From: Thermoflavifilum aggregans
Lineage (GTDB): Bacteria > Bacteroidota > Bacteroidia > Chitinophagales > Chitinophagaceae
DNA length: 64,000 nucleotides
Reading direction: 5' to 3'
Assembly: GCF_002797735.1 (NCBI RefSeq)
Contig: NZ_PGFG01000001.1
Coordinates: forward strand, 992,001-1,056,000
Made by a program: the position numbers and the translations under genes
Shown here: positions 8,162 to 17,563 of the stretch, one piece after another
Layout of the letters: each line of letters begins with the position of its first letter
Numbering within the stretch: the first letter of the stretch is position 1
Notes under the pieces: model-generated
What the model saw: only the letters and a program-made list of their open reading frames with translations
Databases searched by the model: none
What the model was told of the DNA's origin: nothing

Positions 8162-10555
8162 ATGATGATTTCTGCTGAAACCCATTCCGAGCAGCTCTCC
8201 TTTGAAGAATTTCGTCGTCAGGTATTGCGCGATTACAGGATTGCCTGCGAAAGCCGGGAAGCCAGCGTGTTGGGCAGAAAAGAAGTGTTGAATGGCAGGG
8301 CCAAGTTTGGCATTTTTGGCGATGGCAAGGAAGTACCACAGGTAGCGTTGGCACGTTTTTTCCGGCCGGGTGATATCCGTTCGGGATATTATCGGGATCA
8401 GACGTTGGCTTTTGCTACGGGTATGGCCACGGTAGAGCAGTTTTTTTCCCAGCTGTATGCTGATATTGACCCGGCACACGATCCGTTTTCATCAGGCCGG
8501 CAGATGAACAGCCATTTTGCCACGCCTTTTGTGGATGAAAACGGTCAATGGCTGGATTTGGTAAACCGATACAATTCTGCTGCCGACCTAGCTCCCACGT
8601 CGGCACAGATGCCGCGTTCACTGGGATTGGCCTTTGCTTCCAAATTGTTCAGGCATTTGCCCTCCCTGCAATCACTCACCCACCTGTCAAATCACGGTGA
8701 TGAAGTATGTTTTGTGACGATTGGCGATGCCAGTACTTCAGAAGGATTGTTTTGGGAAACCATCAATGCTGCGGGTGTATTGCAGGTGCCTATGGCCGTG
8801 TTTGTGTGGGATGATGGCTATGGCATTTCCGTCCCCCGCAGGCTGCAGACCACCAAGAATTCCATTTCGGCCGTGATGGAAGGCTTTCGCCGCTCTAGTA
8901 AATCTAATGGCTGGGATATTTATCGGGTGAAAGGATGGGATTATGCAGAAATGTGTGAGGTATTCGAAGCCGGTATTCAACGGGTTCGCGAGCATCATAT
9001 TCCTGCCTTATTTCATGTGGAAGAGCTTACACAACCGCTGGGACATTCTACTTCAGGTTCACACGAACGATATAAAAGCAAGGAGCGCCTGGAATGGGAA
9101 AAAGAATGGGACTGCAATCGCAAAATGCGGGAATGGATTTTGGATAATCAGCTGGCTACAGAAGAAGAGCTGAATGCGCTGGAGCAGGAGGCTCGTCAAT
9201 CCGTGCAGCAGGCCAGGCAGCGGGCTTGGGAAAAATATATGCAGCCCATTCGTGAGCAGGTGAAGCAGGTTATTTCATTGGGTAAAAAGTTGATGCAACA
9301 TCCACAGGCCAACAAACAAATCATCAGCAAACTTTTGCAGGAACTTGCAGCCGAACAGGCACCCTTTCATAAAGATGTATTGAAAACTGCTTCCCGCATT
9401 GCCCAAATGCATCATCATCTGCCTGATCCTGCCAAAGAAGAATTATTGAAATTCTGTGAAGAACGGAGAGCATTTTACAAAAAAGCCTACAATACTCATT
9501 TATATGCAGATGGGCCGATTTCAGCATTATCGGTTCCTGAAGTAAAGCCTGTATATGATGAAAATGCTCCTTTGATTAACGGATATGAAGTGCTGAATCG
9601 TTATTTCGATGATTTGTTTTCCTATCATCCTACTGTATTTGCCTTCGGAGAGGATGTAGGTAAAATCGGTGATGTAAACCAGGCATTTGCAGGCTTGCAG
9701 CAGAAGCATGGTGCTGATCGCATTTTCGATACAGGCATTCGTGAAGCCTCTATCATTGGCCAGGGAATTGGCATGGCCATGCGAGGTTTGCGCCCTATTG
9801 CTGAAATTCAGTATCTCGATTATCTGCTTTTTGCTTTGCAAACTCTTAGTGATGATGTAGCAACCTTGCATTATCGTACCAACGGTATACAGATCTGTCC
9901 AATTATTGTGCGTACACGCGGACATCGGCTGGAAGGTATCTGGCATTCAGGCTCACCCATGCAATTGTTGCTCGGTGCTTTGCGTGGCATGTACATTTGT
10001 GTACCCCGCAATATGGTGAAAGCAGCAGGCATGTATAATACGCTGTTGCGTGCTGCTGAACCCGCAGTAGTGATTGAATGTTTAAATGGTTACAGGCTAA
10101 AAGAAAGAATGCCTTCCAATATCCGTGAATATACTGTGCCTATGGGTGTTCCAGAAGTGATAAGGGAAGGAACAGATATTACCATTGTTTCCTATGGCTC
10201 TGTTTTGCGTATAGCTTCTGAGGCGGCCGATCGGTTACAGAATGATTTTGGTATTTCCTGTGAATTGATTGATGTGCAGACTTTATTGCCATTTGATATT
10301 CATCATCGCATTGTGGAATCGTTGAAAAAAACCAATCGGATTTTATTCCTCGATGAAGATGTGCCGGGTGGTGCAACGGCTTATATGATGCAGGAAGTAA
10401 TTGAGAAACAGGGTGGATATCGCTGGCTGGATGTAGCTCCCCGCACGTTAAGTGCACAAGCCCATCGTCCGGCTTATGGTACAGATGGAGATTATTTTTC
10501 CAAACCCAATGCAGAAGATATCATTGATAAAGTACTCGAAATGATGCGGGAATAG
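8162..10555 (+). CDS. 2-oxo acid dehydrogenase E1, fused alpha and beta subunits
   Basis: Thiamine-diphosphate-dependent E1 component that decarboxylates a 2-oxo acid (branched-chain 2-oxoisovalerate or pyruvate) and passes the acyl group to E2. The 797 residues join the alpha and beta chains. The alpha half (about 1-440) has the ThDP motif, GDAS at 188-191 through DDGYGIS at 217-223. The beta half from about 480 has FAFGEDVG, DTGIREASIIGQGIGMAM and the C-terminal transketolase domain (DITIVSYGS). The fused form is typical of Bacteroidota. E2 and E3 genes are not in the window. A 15-bp inverted repeat spans the stop codon. Confidence 0.93.
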   Translation: MMISAETHSEQLSFEEFRRQVLRDYRIACESREASVLGRKEVLNGRAKFGIFGDGKEVPQVALARFFRPGDIRSGYYRDQTLAFATGMATVEQFFSQLYADIDPAHDPFSSGRQMNSHFATPFVDENGQWLDLVNRYNSAADLAPTSAQMPRSLGLAFASKLFRHLPSLQSLTHLSNHGDEVCFVTIGDASTSEGLFWETINAAGVLQVPMAVFVWDDGYGISVPRRLQTTKNSISAVMEGFRRSSKSNGWDIYRVKGWDYAEMCEVFEAGIQRVREHHIPALFHVEELTQPLGHSTSGSHERYKSKERLEWEKEWDCNRKMREWILDNQLATEEELNALEQEARQSVQQARQRAWEKYMQPIREQVKQVISLGKKLMQHPQANKQIISKLLQELAAEQAPFHKDVLKTASRIAQMHHHLPDPAKEELLKFCEERRAFYKKAYNTHLYADGPISALSVPEVKPVYDENAPLINGYEVLNRYFDDLFSYHPTVFAFGEDVGKIGDVNQAFAGLQQKHGADRIFDTGIREASIIGQGIGMAMRGLRPIAEIQYLDYLLFALQTLSDDVATLHYRTNGIQICPIIVRTRGHRLEGIWHSGSPMQLLLGALRGMYICVPRNMVKAAGMYNTLLRAAEPAVVIECLNGYRLKERMPSNIREYTVPMGVPEVIREGTDITIVSYGSVLRIASEAADRLQNDFGISCELIDVQTLLPFDIHHRIVESLKKTNRILFLDEDVPGGATAYMMQEVIEKQGGYRWLDVAPRTLSAQAHRPAYGTDGDYFSKPNAEDIIDKVLEMMRE

Positions 10556-10582
10556 CGAAAATCAAGTTTCCCGCATCATTTC
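10538..10582. repeat. 15-bp perfect inverted repeat across the E1 stop codon
   Basis: GAAATGATGCGGGAA at 10538-10552 is matched by its exact reverse complement at 10568-10582, with a 15-nt loop holding the end of the stop codon. The hairpin is strong but is not followed by a T-run on either strand. It may protect the 3' end or slow polymerase between the convergent E1 gene and the minus-strand gene ending at 10678. Confidence 0.7.
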
Positions 10583-10677
10583 ATATTGCATGTGGTGAGC
10601 TTTTCACTTAGTGCAGATTTGCATTTGACTTTTTCGGATGGAGATATCCGGTTGCTTGCACTTTGTATCTGCATCTG

Positions 10678-12033
10678 TTAATAAATCTTGAATCTGTATT
10701 TGATATTATCCGTTGAGTTTTTCAGCTCATCAATGTTGATAGAAGCTTTCATATCATTTACTGCTTCCTGTTCAAGCTGTGCAAATTCCTGCTGTTTCTG
10801 CTTAATCAGGTTTTTATCAGCCAGTCCATTGTCGGCGGCAATCTGAAGAGCATTATTCACTTGTGCATAATAATTATCCAGCAAAGTGAAATACTCGTTG
10901 TAGATGTTTTCAAAACGTTTGGTTAACAATACCAGATCCTCCAGTTGATTATTTACTTCCTTCAGATTTCCGTTTTCCCGCAATAATCTTTCATAATCAA
11001 TTTTTCCGGTCTTGGGATTTGTATATTGTTTTTCCAGCTGATTAAAATATTGTTCAACTCTTTCCCGTGTGAAGGTAAGAAAGAATTGATTCAAGGCTTC
11101 AGCAAGTGATTTGTTTTTCCGATCGGGCAAATTAAATTTCAAGGCAGAAGCAGTGAACAGCAGATGATTGTATAAGTCCTCATGCAGGCTATTCAGCTGA
11201 TCCCGGTTAAAGTTCAAGCCATACTTAAATTTCTGGTTGCCTTCATTTAATGAGGTATAAAACATCACGTACTTGTTCAGTTCATTTTCAAACGCTTTTA
11301 GATTTTTTTGGTTGATTGACTTATCCGTAATGCTGATGCTTTGGAAGAAAGTCATGATAGCATTGGCTATGCCTAACGGAGGTGAAAGGGCAGTAAAGCT
11401 TTTGAATATTGGGCTGTTGATAATGGAATTGGTTGACTCTACAATTTTTTGATTTCGTTTGTTTGCATCGGCCTTGCCTTCCAGTACAATTTTTTTGACC
11501 AGCTCAATTACGCGTTCGTTGAAAGAAAATCCCAGTTCTTTGCTTTCAGGATTATTGATGGAAGCGATAAATACATCGAGGCTGTTTGTACTGGCGCGGC
11601 TTTTCAGGTCAATGATTTTTTTGTTTAGCAGATAATAAGTTTGGGTAGCGTTGATGATGTTGTTTTTCATCAACTGGTATTTGGTCATATTATCCACTTC
11701 ACGGCCCTGGAGCAAGCCCTGGATAGCTATGGCATTCTGGCGGTCACTTTCCGATAGTTTTTTGATTTGCTGATACAGGCTTTGCAGGATGCTATCTGTT
11801 GTTTGGATACGCATATGTTCCAGGCCCATGGTTACTGTGTCTGTAACAGGAGTAAGTGTGTCCGGAAGCACCACCTTCGCCGTGTCTTGTGCATAGGCAG
11901 AAGTATGGATGATGAGCATCATGATCCACAACAAATTTGCATACAAGGCTTTAGGCATGGCAGTGAACACCTGGTTTATTCCTTTGAGGATATAGGTTAT
12001 GGCGTTTGTGATCATGTATGGAAATTTAAACAT
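10678..12033 (-). CDS. exported helical protein of unknown function
   Basis: I do not recognise this protein. From the ATG at 12033 it has 451 residues. A long N-terminus leads to a hydrophobic segment ending TSAYAQ, which looks like a signal peptide (possibly from the internal ATG at 11958). The rest is rich in Gln, Asn, Lys and Leu and predicted helical, with coiled-coil-like stretches in the middle and at the C-terminus (KQKQQEFAQLEQEAV). An in-frame TTG at 12072 can be dismissed because it lies upstream of the likely transcription start. Single gene, convergent with the E1 gene. Confidence 0.7.
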   Translation of the reverse strand: MFKFPYMITNAITYILKGINQVFTAMPKALYANLLWIMMLIIHTSAYAQDTAKVVLPDTLTPVTDTVTMGLEHMRIQTTDSILQSLYQQIKKLSESDRQNAIAIQGLLQGREVDNMTKYQLMKNNIINATQTYYLLNKKIIDLKSRASTNSLDVFIASINNPESKELGFSFNERVIELVKKIVLEGKADANKRNQKIVESTNSIINSPIFKSFTALSPPLGIANAIMTFFQSISITDKSINQKNLKAFENELNKYVMFYTSLNEGNQKFKYGLNFNRDQLNSLHEDLYNHLLFTASALKFNLPDRKNKSLAEALNQFFLTFTRERVEQYFNQLEKQYTNPKTGKIDYERLLRENGNLKEVNNQLEDLVLLTKRFENIYNEYFTLLDNYYAQVNNALQIAADNGLADKNLIKQKQQEFAQLEQEAVNDMKASINIDELKNSTDNIKYRFKIY

Positions 12034-12054
12034 AACCTTGTGTGTTGATGTGTA

Positions 12055-12062
12055 CAAATATA
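12055..12062 (-). promoter_or_regulatory. -7 promoter element for the helical exported protein
   Basis: On the minus strand this reads TATATTTG, an exact TAnnTTTG match. The start of transcription would be near 12048, only about 15 nt before the ATG at 12033. No clear -33 element is seen. Confidence 0.45.
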
Positions 12063-12151
12063 ATTGACCCAACCCATTTATCAGATATTGATCGGTAATT
12101 TTGTTTGTTCTCTTTAAAATGTTTTAACAATCATGCCAAAAATTAAACATT

Positions 12152-12673
12152 ATGCCGGTGAATATGGAATTTAAAGCCAGAGTGGCTGGACTTGCTGATG
12201 CGCGTCTGTGGCTGCAGAGCCAGCATGCCAGATTTGTGGGCACGGATGAACAGGTGGATGTATATTTCCGGGTGCCGGAGGGCAGGCTAAAACTGCGGAT
12301 GGGCCATATTGAACGGGCCTTGATTTACTACCGGAGGGAAGAAAATGCTGCTATCAGGCAATCAGATGTATGGCTATATCCCGTGCAGGATGCGCAAACC
12401 TTAAAACAGCTGCTGGCGGCTTGTTTGGGCATATTAGGCGAGGTTCATAAAAAACGGGAGATTTATTTCATTGGACAAACCAAATTTCATCTCGATGAAG
12501 TGAGCGGTTTAGGATTTTTTGTAGAAGCAGAGGTTATTGATGATTCTGCAATTGTGGATAAACAGCAAATGGAACAACTAGCAGCATATTATCGTGATTC
12601 GCTGCATATCGCTGCTGATCAGCTTGTTCAAGCATCCTATCTAGATCTGATATTGGCTGCTAATGATAAATAA
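12152..12673 (+). CDS. CYTH-domain protein (class IV adenylate cyclase / triphosphatase type)
   Basis: CYTH proteins form a beta-barrel tunnel that binds triphosphates with divalent metal; members include CyaB cyclases and inorganic or thiamine triphosphatases. The 173-residue protein begins with the signature NMEFKAR (the ExExK motif, first Glu replaced by Asn, as in many NIEIKAR-type homologues) and shows the alternating charged strands VDVYFRV, RLKLRMG and LIYYRRE, and later FHLDEVSGLGFFVEAEV. Which activity it has cannot be read. Its 3' end overlaps the end of dnaG by 14 bases tail to tail. Confidence 0.8.
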   Translation: MPVNMEFKARVAGLADARLWLQSQHARFVGTDEQVDVYFRVPEGRLKLRMGHIERALIYYRREENAAIRQSDVWLYPVQDAQTLKQLLAACLGILGEVHKKREIYFIGQTKFHLDEVSGLGFFVEAEVIDDSAIVDKQQMEQLAAYYRDSLHIAADQLVQASYLDLILAANDK

Positions 12674-14615
12674 CCGTGCCTGTAGCTTCTGCCAGCTGTT
12701 TTTCGAGGGCTTTGAGCTGCTGATGTAATTGAATACAATGCAGCATTTCTTCCTCGGTTTGTGCCTGCTGGAGTTCACGGAGATTATCGGCTATCATTTT
12801 TTTCAGCTTATGCATTTTCAAATGGTGGACGGTCTGAATAGCCTGCTCGATTGGCATATCATGTTCGCGTTGTATCTGCAGTTGAAAACGTTGTTCCCAG
12901 TTTTCGCTTAGGGATTCATCGGATTGCAGATTCAGAACTTCGGCTACAAACTTTCCAATTTCCGGATTTTCGTGATACAGAAAATAACGCAGATCAATAG
13001 TTTGCTGTTTTTCATGCAGTTGCTGGTATTCCAGCATAATCATCTTGGCTATGGGATGTTCAATTAATTCCAGTTGTACGCCCTGGTTAAAAATGAAATC
13101 AGCAATGGTATAATTTTCTTTGAGGGGCAGGTGTCCGTATTTCAGTAAAATCTTAATCAATCCTTTTTCCTGCTGCTGATCATGCTGAAGCAGTTGCAGG
13201 GTATCTGCCCTGTTTGCATCTTCAGCAGTTTGCGCAAGCAACTGGCTTTCTGCCTGTGTTGGAGCCGGAACGGATTTTCGTTGCAGTTGTTCCCGGATGA
13301 ATGTATTGACGAGCGAGGTAAGACCCTGTTCATCGATATGCAGCAACTGGCTGCAACGACGGATATAATCCTGTCGGCGCAGGAAATCCGTACTATCCTG
13401 CAAATGAGCCAGGGTAGCAGCTATTTGATTGATTAAGGCTGATTTTTTTTCGATATCATCTGATACATCTGCTGCGGCTGTTTCCAGTTGAAACAGGATA
13501 ATATCTTTTTTATGAGACGAGATAAATTCCCTGAGAGCCTGAGCTCCATGTTTGTGAACGAAGCTGTCAGGGTCTTCGCCATCGGGCAAAAGCACCAGCC
13601 GCACGTCCAACCCTTGTTCCAGAGCCAGATCCATGCCGCGCTGAGCAGCTTTGATGCCGGCAGCATCGCCGTCATAGACAATGGTGAGCCGGCGGGTTAG
13701 TTTCCGGATCAGCTGCAATTGATCGGTGGTGAGCGAGGTGCCGCTGGAGGCTACCGTGTTTTCAATTCCGGCCTGGTGCATGGCCAGCACGTCCATATAA
13801 CCTTCCACCAGCAGGCATTCATCTTCTCTTCCGATAGCCTGCCGGGCTTGGTAAAGGCCATACAGGATTTTGCTTTTAACGTAAATCTCATTTTCCGGTG
13901 TGTTGATGTATTTGGGTGTGTGCGGATCGTTGCGCAGGCTGCGGGCGCCAAAGCCTGCTATCTTGCCGCTGAGGTTGTGAACGGGGAAAATGATGCGGCC
14001 CGCATAAGGATCGCGGTAAGGGAACTCGCTTCCCTGAGCACCTGCTCGCCTGGCAATGAGTCCGGTCTTCAGCAAATATTCTGCATTATAACCTTTATCC
14101 AGCGCAGCTCGGGCAAATGCATCTCCGTTTTCCGGATTATATCCCAGCTGAAATTTTTGGATGATATGTTCCCGCAGGCCTCTTTCCTGCAGGTAACTCA
14201 GCCCGATGTGCCGTCCCTCATCGGTTTCCAGTAAGGCCTGGGTGAAAAACTCTTGTGCAAAATGGTTGATGATAAAGAGGCTGTCGGCCAGCATTTGCTG
14301 TTCCTTCCACTCCGGCGAAACAGCCGTTTCCTCCAGCTCTACATGATAACGCTGAGCGAGCCAGCGAATAGCTTCCACATAGCTCAGCTTTTCGTGTTCC
14401 ATGAGGAAACTAATGACATTGCCACTGCGGCCGCAACCAAAACATTTATAAATTTCCTTGCTCGGCGAAACCGTAAAGGAGGGTGTTTTTTCATGATGGA
14501 ACGGACAAAGCCCCAGATAGTTGGCTCCCCGCTTTTTCAGACGTACAAAACTGCCAATGACATCCACAATGTCAACCCGCTGCAGTACTTCTGAAATACT
14601 CTCCCTGGAAATCAC
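12660..14615 (-). CDS. dnaG: DNA primase
   Basis: Synthesises RNA primers for lagging-strand replication together with the DnaB helicase. 651 residues from a GTG start at 14615 (no ATG is available upstream in frame). The CHC2 zinc-binding domain has Cys37, His40, Cys58 and Cys61 (CPFHHEKTPSF, CFGCGRSGN). The catalytic core and TOPRIM domain follow (LLVEGYMDVLAMHQAG near residue 270, VYDGDAAGIKAA near 315). The C-terminal 200 residues are the helical helicase-binding region. The 3' end overlaps the CYTH gene on the other strand. Confidence 0.96.
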   Translation of the reverse strand: MISRESISEVLQRVDIVDVIGSFVRLKKRGANYLGLCPFHHEKTPSFTVSPSKEIYKCFGCGRSGNVISFLMEHEKLSYVEAIRWLAQRYHVELEETAVSPEWKEQQMLADSLFIINHFAQEFFTQALLETDEGRHIGLSYLQERGLREHIIQKFQLGYNPENGDAFARAALDKGYNAEYLLKTGLIARRAGAQGSEFPYRDPYAGRIIFPVHNLSGKIAGFGARSLRNDPHTPKYINTPENEIYVKSKILYGLYQARQAIGREDECLLVEGYMDVLAMHQAGIENTVASSGTSLTTDQLQLIRKLTRRLTIVYDGDAAGIKAAQRGMDLALEQGLDVRLVLLPDGEDPDSFVHKHGAQALREFISSHKKDIILFQLETAAADVSDDIEKKSALINQIAATLAHLQDSTDFLRRQDYIRRCSQLLHIDEQGLTSLVNTFIREQLQRKSVPAPTQAESQLLAQTAEDANRADTLQLLQHDQQQEKGLIKILLKYGHLPLKENYTIADFIFNQGVQLELIEHPIAKMIMLEYQQLHEKQQTIDLRYFLYHENPEIGKFVAEVLNLQSDESLSENWEQRFQLQIQREHDMPIEQAIQTVHHLKMHKLKKMIADNLRELQQAQTEEEMLHCIQLHQQLKALEKQLAEATGTVIYH

Positions 14616-14675
14616 GTCCGGTATTTTTAGACAAATTAGAAAAATTCGGTAAAACCTGCTGATCGGCAGGAATCT

Positions 14676-15662
14676 CTACATTTTGCTTTCTTCAGCCGGA
14701 AACACGCTTCCACCCTTAGTTTCGATCCTCTGATTCACTGAAACAACCAATCCCGTGCGATGTTTGTACAAAGTATAAAGGGTTTGCATAAGTACCGAAA
14801 GAAAAATGCAGGCAAAGCCCACATAAAAGCTCGTATCCAGCATGCGGTTTTCATGAAACAAGGCAAAGGCAATGAGAATGCCGTAAATAGGTTCCAGGTT
14901 GTAGGATAGGTTGATGGTGAAAGGTGAAATATGCTTCAGGGCGCTGAGGGAAAGGGTGAATGCAAAAACGGTGCAAAGCCAGGAAAGAATCAGCAGATAC
15001 ATCCAGTCCATCGGAGCAGGCCAATGGATGCTGTGATGACGAAGATACCAGGGGCTCACCAGGCTGAGGATAAGCCAGGCAAACAGCAGTTCGTACATGC
15101 TCAGCGTGCGAGCCTGAATCTGCTGGGCAGGTTTTTCGTTCAGCAAGGTGAACAATGCCGAAAGCACCGCTGCCAGCAAACCAAACACAATGCCCAGGCG
15201 ATATTGGGTATTGAACTGAAAAATCACCACAATGCCGGCCAGTGCCAATAAGCTCAGGCCCACCTGCCGCCATCGCAGGCCATTGCGGTTGACCACCGGA
15301 TCGAGCAACGCGGTAAATAAACTGCTGGTAGCAAAACAGACGAGAGCCACAGATACATTGGCATATTTTACACTGGAAAAAAAGCAAATCCAGTGAAAGC
15401 CGATCAGGGCTCCGTTCGTGGCCAGCATCGTCCACTGCTGGTGCGTAAAACGCGGAACAAGCCTGCCTGCCGGACGTGCAGGTTTTTGATACCAGAGGGA
15501 AAGAACCGCAAACAAGGGCATACTCAATCCCAGCCGGTACCAGACCAGCTCCTCTGCAGGCAATGTAATCAATCGTCCCAGAGGGCCAGTGATGCCGGCG
15601 AGCAATATAGCCACATGCAGTTCGACAAGGGCTTTGGACAATCCGGATTTAGGTGCGTTCAT
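14676..15662 (-). CDS. EamA-family (DMT) transporter
   Basis: Inner-membrane drug/metabolite transporter-type protein, two EamA repeats and about ten membrane helices. The ATG at 15662 gives 328 residues (MNAPKSGLSKALVEL); a TTG at 15683 is in frame but weaker. The Glu/Arg pair of the first repeat (EELVWYRLGLSM) and the second-repeat segment LKHISPFTINLSYNLEPIYGILIA are typical. Substrate unknown; such proteins export amino acids or other metabolites. It is 60 bases upstream of dnaG on the same strand. Confidence 0.87.
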   Translation of the reverse strand: MNAPKSGLSKALVELHVAILLAGITGPLGRLITLPAEELVWYRLGLSMPLFAVLSLWYQKPARPAGRLVPRFTHQQWTMLATNGALIGFHWICFFSSVKYANVSVALVCFATSSLFTALLDPVVNRNGLRWRQVGLSLLALAGIVVIFQFNTQYRLGIVFGLLAAVLSALFTLLNEKPAQQIQARTLSMYELLFAWLILSLVSPWYLRHHSIHWPAPMDWMYLLILSWLCTVFAFTLSLSALKHISPFTINLSYNLEPIYGILIAFALFHENRMLDTSFYVGFACIFLSVLMQTLYTLYKHRTGLVVSVNQRIETKGGSVFPAEESKM

Positions 15663-15723
15663 CAGAAGATGCTGAATCGGCAAAGTTAAGATGCCGCAGA
15701 CAACCTGTGAGCTCCGGAGCTAT

Positions 15724-16506
15724 TTATTGTGGTTGATGGGGCGTATGTGCCGGGTTGTGAGGTACGCGCCTAAGCCGGCGGGTGTAATGTTTAAACAGGC
15801 TTTGCCATTGAATTTTCAGTACCCCCAGGATGCCTTCCTTGATAATGCCTCTGTTCATTTTGGATGTACCTTGCTTGCGATCCACAAAGGTGATGGGTAC
15901 TTCAAGCAGGCGGAAACCCAGTTTCCAGGCAGTAAATTTCATTTCAATCTGAAAAGCATATCCCCAGAACTGAATTTCATCCAGGTTGATTTGTTCCAAT
16001 ACCTGCCGGCGATAACACACAAAGCCGGCCGTACTGTCTTTCACAGGCATCCATGTGATGAGACGAACATACAATGAAGCACCATAGGAAAGGATGCTGC
16101 GGTCCAGCGGCCAGTTTTCGGTTTTGCCACCTTTTACATACCTTGAGCCTATGGCTACATCAGCTTCATTGCGGGCACAGGGTTCATAAAGCCGGATCAG
16201 ATCTCCGGGATTATGGGAAAAATCGGCATCCATTTCAAAAATAAAATCATAGCCATTCTGCAAAGCCCATTTGAAACCATGGATGTAGGCTGTGCCCAGG
16301 CCCATTTTACCAGGACGTTGCTCCAGAAACAACCGGTCAGGATATACACTTTGCATGGCTGCAACGATACCGGCCGTGCCATCGGGTGAATTGTCATCAA
16401 TGATCAATACATCAAAAGCCAATGGAAGAGAAAATATTTCCGTGATAATACGGCCGATATTTTCTTTTTCATTATAGGTCGGTATGATAACCAGGCGGTT
16501 CGTCAA
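15724..16506 (-). CDS. polyprenol monophosphomannose synthase-like glycosyltransferase (GT2)
   Basis: GT-A fold family 2 enzyme of the dolichyl-phosphate mannose synthase type, transferring a sugar from a nucleotide donor to a polyprenyl phosphate at the inner face of the membrane. 260 residues. Visible are IPTYNEKENI, the donor-binding Asp pair 37-38 (IIDDNSPDGT), the metal-binding DAD at 93-95 (EMDADFSHNP), GSRYVKGG, and FVDRKQGTSKM near the end. No C-terminal membrane helices are present. The start is TTG at 16506; no ATG or GTG exists before the upstream in-frame stop. Located just upstream of the EamA gene. Confidence 0.9.
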   Translation of the reverse strand: MTNRLVIIPTYNEKENIGRIITEIFSLPLAFDVLIIDDNSPDGTAGIVAAMQSVYPDRLFLEQRPGKMGLGTAYIHGFKWALQNGYDFIFEMDADFSHNPGDLIRLYEPCARNEADVAIGSRYVKGGKTENWPLDRSILSYGASLYVRLITWMPVKDSTAGFVCYRRQVLEQINLDEIQFWGYAFQIEMKFTAWKLGFRLLEVPITFVDRKQGTSKMNRGIIKEGILGVLKIQWQSLFKHYTRRLRRVPHNPAHTPHQPQ

Positions 16507-16676
16507 GGCTAACAGCTTAAAATGTTTAAATATTCAACGTATAAGGTACGCATTGGGTTGCTAAAATACCCGTTCAGCACAAACCTACAGAGAGTTCAGA
16601 TCGTCTCGTTGGGGTTAGCAGTTACAACAGATGAGTAACTTGCAAGATATCAAGTTATTCTGATTTCCGAAAAAGT

Positions 16677-17471
16677 TCAGGCCTTACCCGCACGTTTTAA
16701 ATTTTCCATTTGCAGGCTGTTCCAGATTTCGGTTAATTTTTCTTTGGTATCCAGTAAAAATTCGCCATTCATGATCCAGTCATAGTATTGAGGTTCTTCG
16801 GTTAGTACCTGTCGAACCGGTTTGCCCTTGTGTTTACCGAAATTAAACAGCACTTCACCATTTTGCCGGATCATGCGTCGGCCCACATCCACGTAATCGC
16901 CATCGGATGTGAATTTAGCCAGGCTTTCCAAGTCATGGTATGCCTGCAATTCAGCATATTTTTTTAGCTGCGCCTGCAGTACTTCGTAGGTAGCCATGGC
17001 ATCAGCTTCTGCGCTGTGGGCATTTTGAATTTCCTTGCCACAGTAAAACCGGTAAGCTGCGCTGAGATCACGGGGCTCCATCCGAAAGAAAATTTTCTGC
17101 ACATCTACAACATGCCGGTCTTTCAGGTTAAATGATTGCCCTATCCGTAAAAATTCTTCAACCAGCATAGGAATATCGAAGCGATGCAGATTATAACCGG
17201 CCAGATCACAATGATCCAGGAATTGTTTGATTTCGTTGGCCACCTGTTTAAAGGTGGGGCAGTTAGCTACATCTTCATCGCTGATACCATGAACGGCTGT
17301 GGCCTCGGCCGGAATGGGTATGCCAGGATTGATGCGTTTTACTTTGGTTTGTTGGGAACCATCCGGAAAAATTTTCACCATCGCGATTTCCACGATCCGA
17401 TCAGTAGCCACGTTGGTACCAGTGGTTTCCAGATCCAGGAAAACGAGAGGGCGTTTCAGATGCATGGACAT
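16677..17471 (-). CDS. 3'-5' exonuclease, DNA polymerase III epsilon-like (DEDDh)
   Basis: DEDDh nuclease domain of about 170 residues: DLETTG with Asp13 and Glu15, NLHRFD with Asp99, and NAHSAEADAMA with His152 and Asp157. A C-terminal segment (FNFGKHKGKPVRQVL ... YYDWIMNGEFLLDTK) resembles the small domain found in other bacterial nucleases of this group, where the exonuclease and that domain are commonly joined. It is probably a general proofreading or degradative exonuclease and not the polymerase III subunit proper. Starts at the ATG at 17471 or 17465. Confidence 0.88.
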   Translation of the reverse strand: MSMHLKRPLVFLDLETTGTNVATDRIVEIAMVKIFPDGSQQTKVKRINPGIPIPAEATAVHGISDEDVANCPTFKQVANEIKQFLDHCDLAGYNLHRFDIPMLVEEFLRIGQSFNLKDRHVVDVQKIFFRMEPRDLSAAYRFYCGKEIQNAHSAEADAMATYEVLQAQLKKYAELQAYHDLESLAKFTSDGDYVDVGRRMIRQNGEVLFNFGKHKGKPVRQVLTEEPQYYDWIMNGEFLLDTKEKLTEIWNSLQMENLKRAGKA

Positions 17472-17563
17472 AAACGAATAAAATCTGCTTCAAAGTTAGT
17501 TTTTCTGAATGGTATTTGTGGCTGCCCTGCTCATTTTTGCATCCTGTTCACTCTTTTTATATC

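Noticed and set aside
12034-12072. TTG start at 12072 for the helical exported protein
   Set aside because: It lies upstream of the -7 box and likely transcription start.
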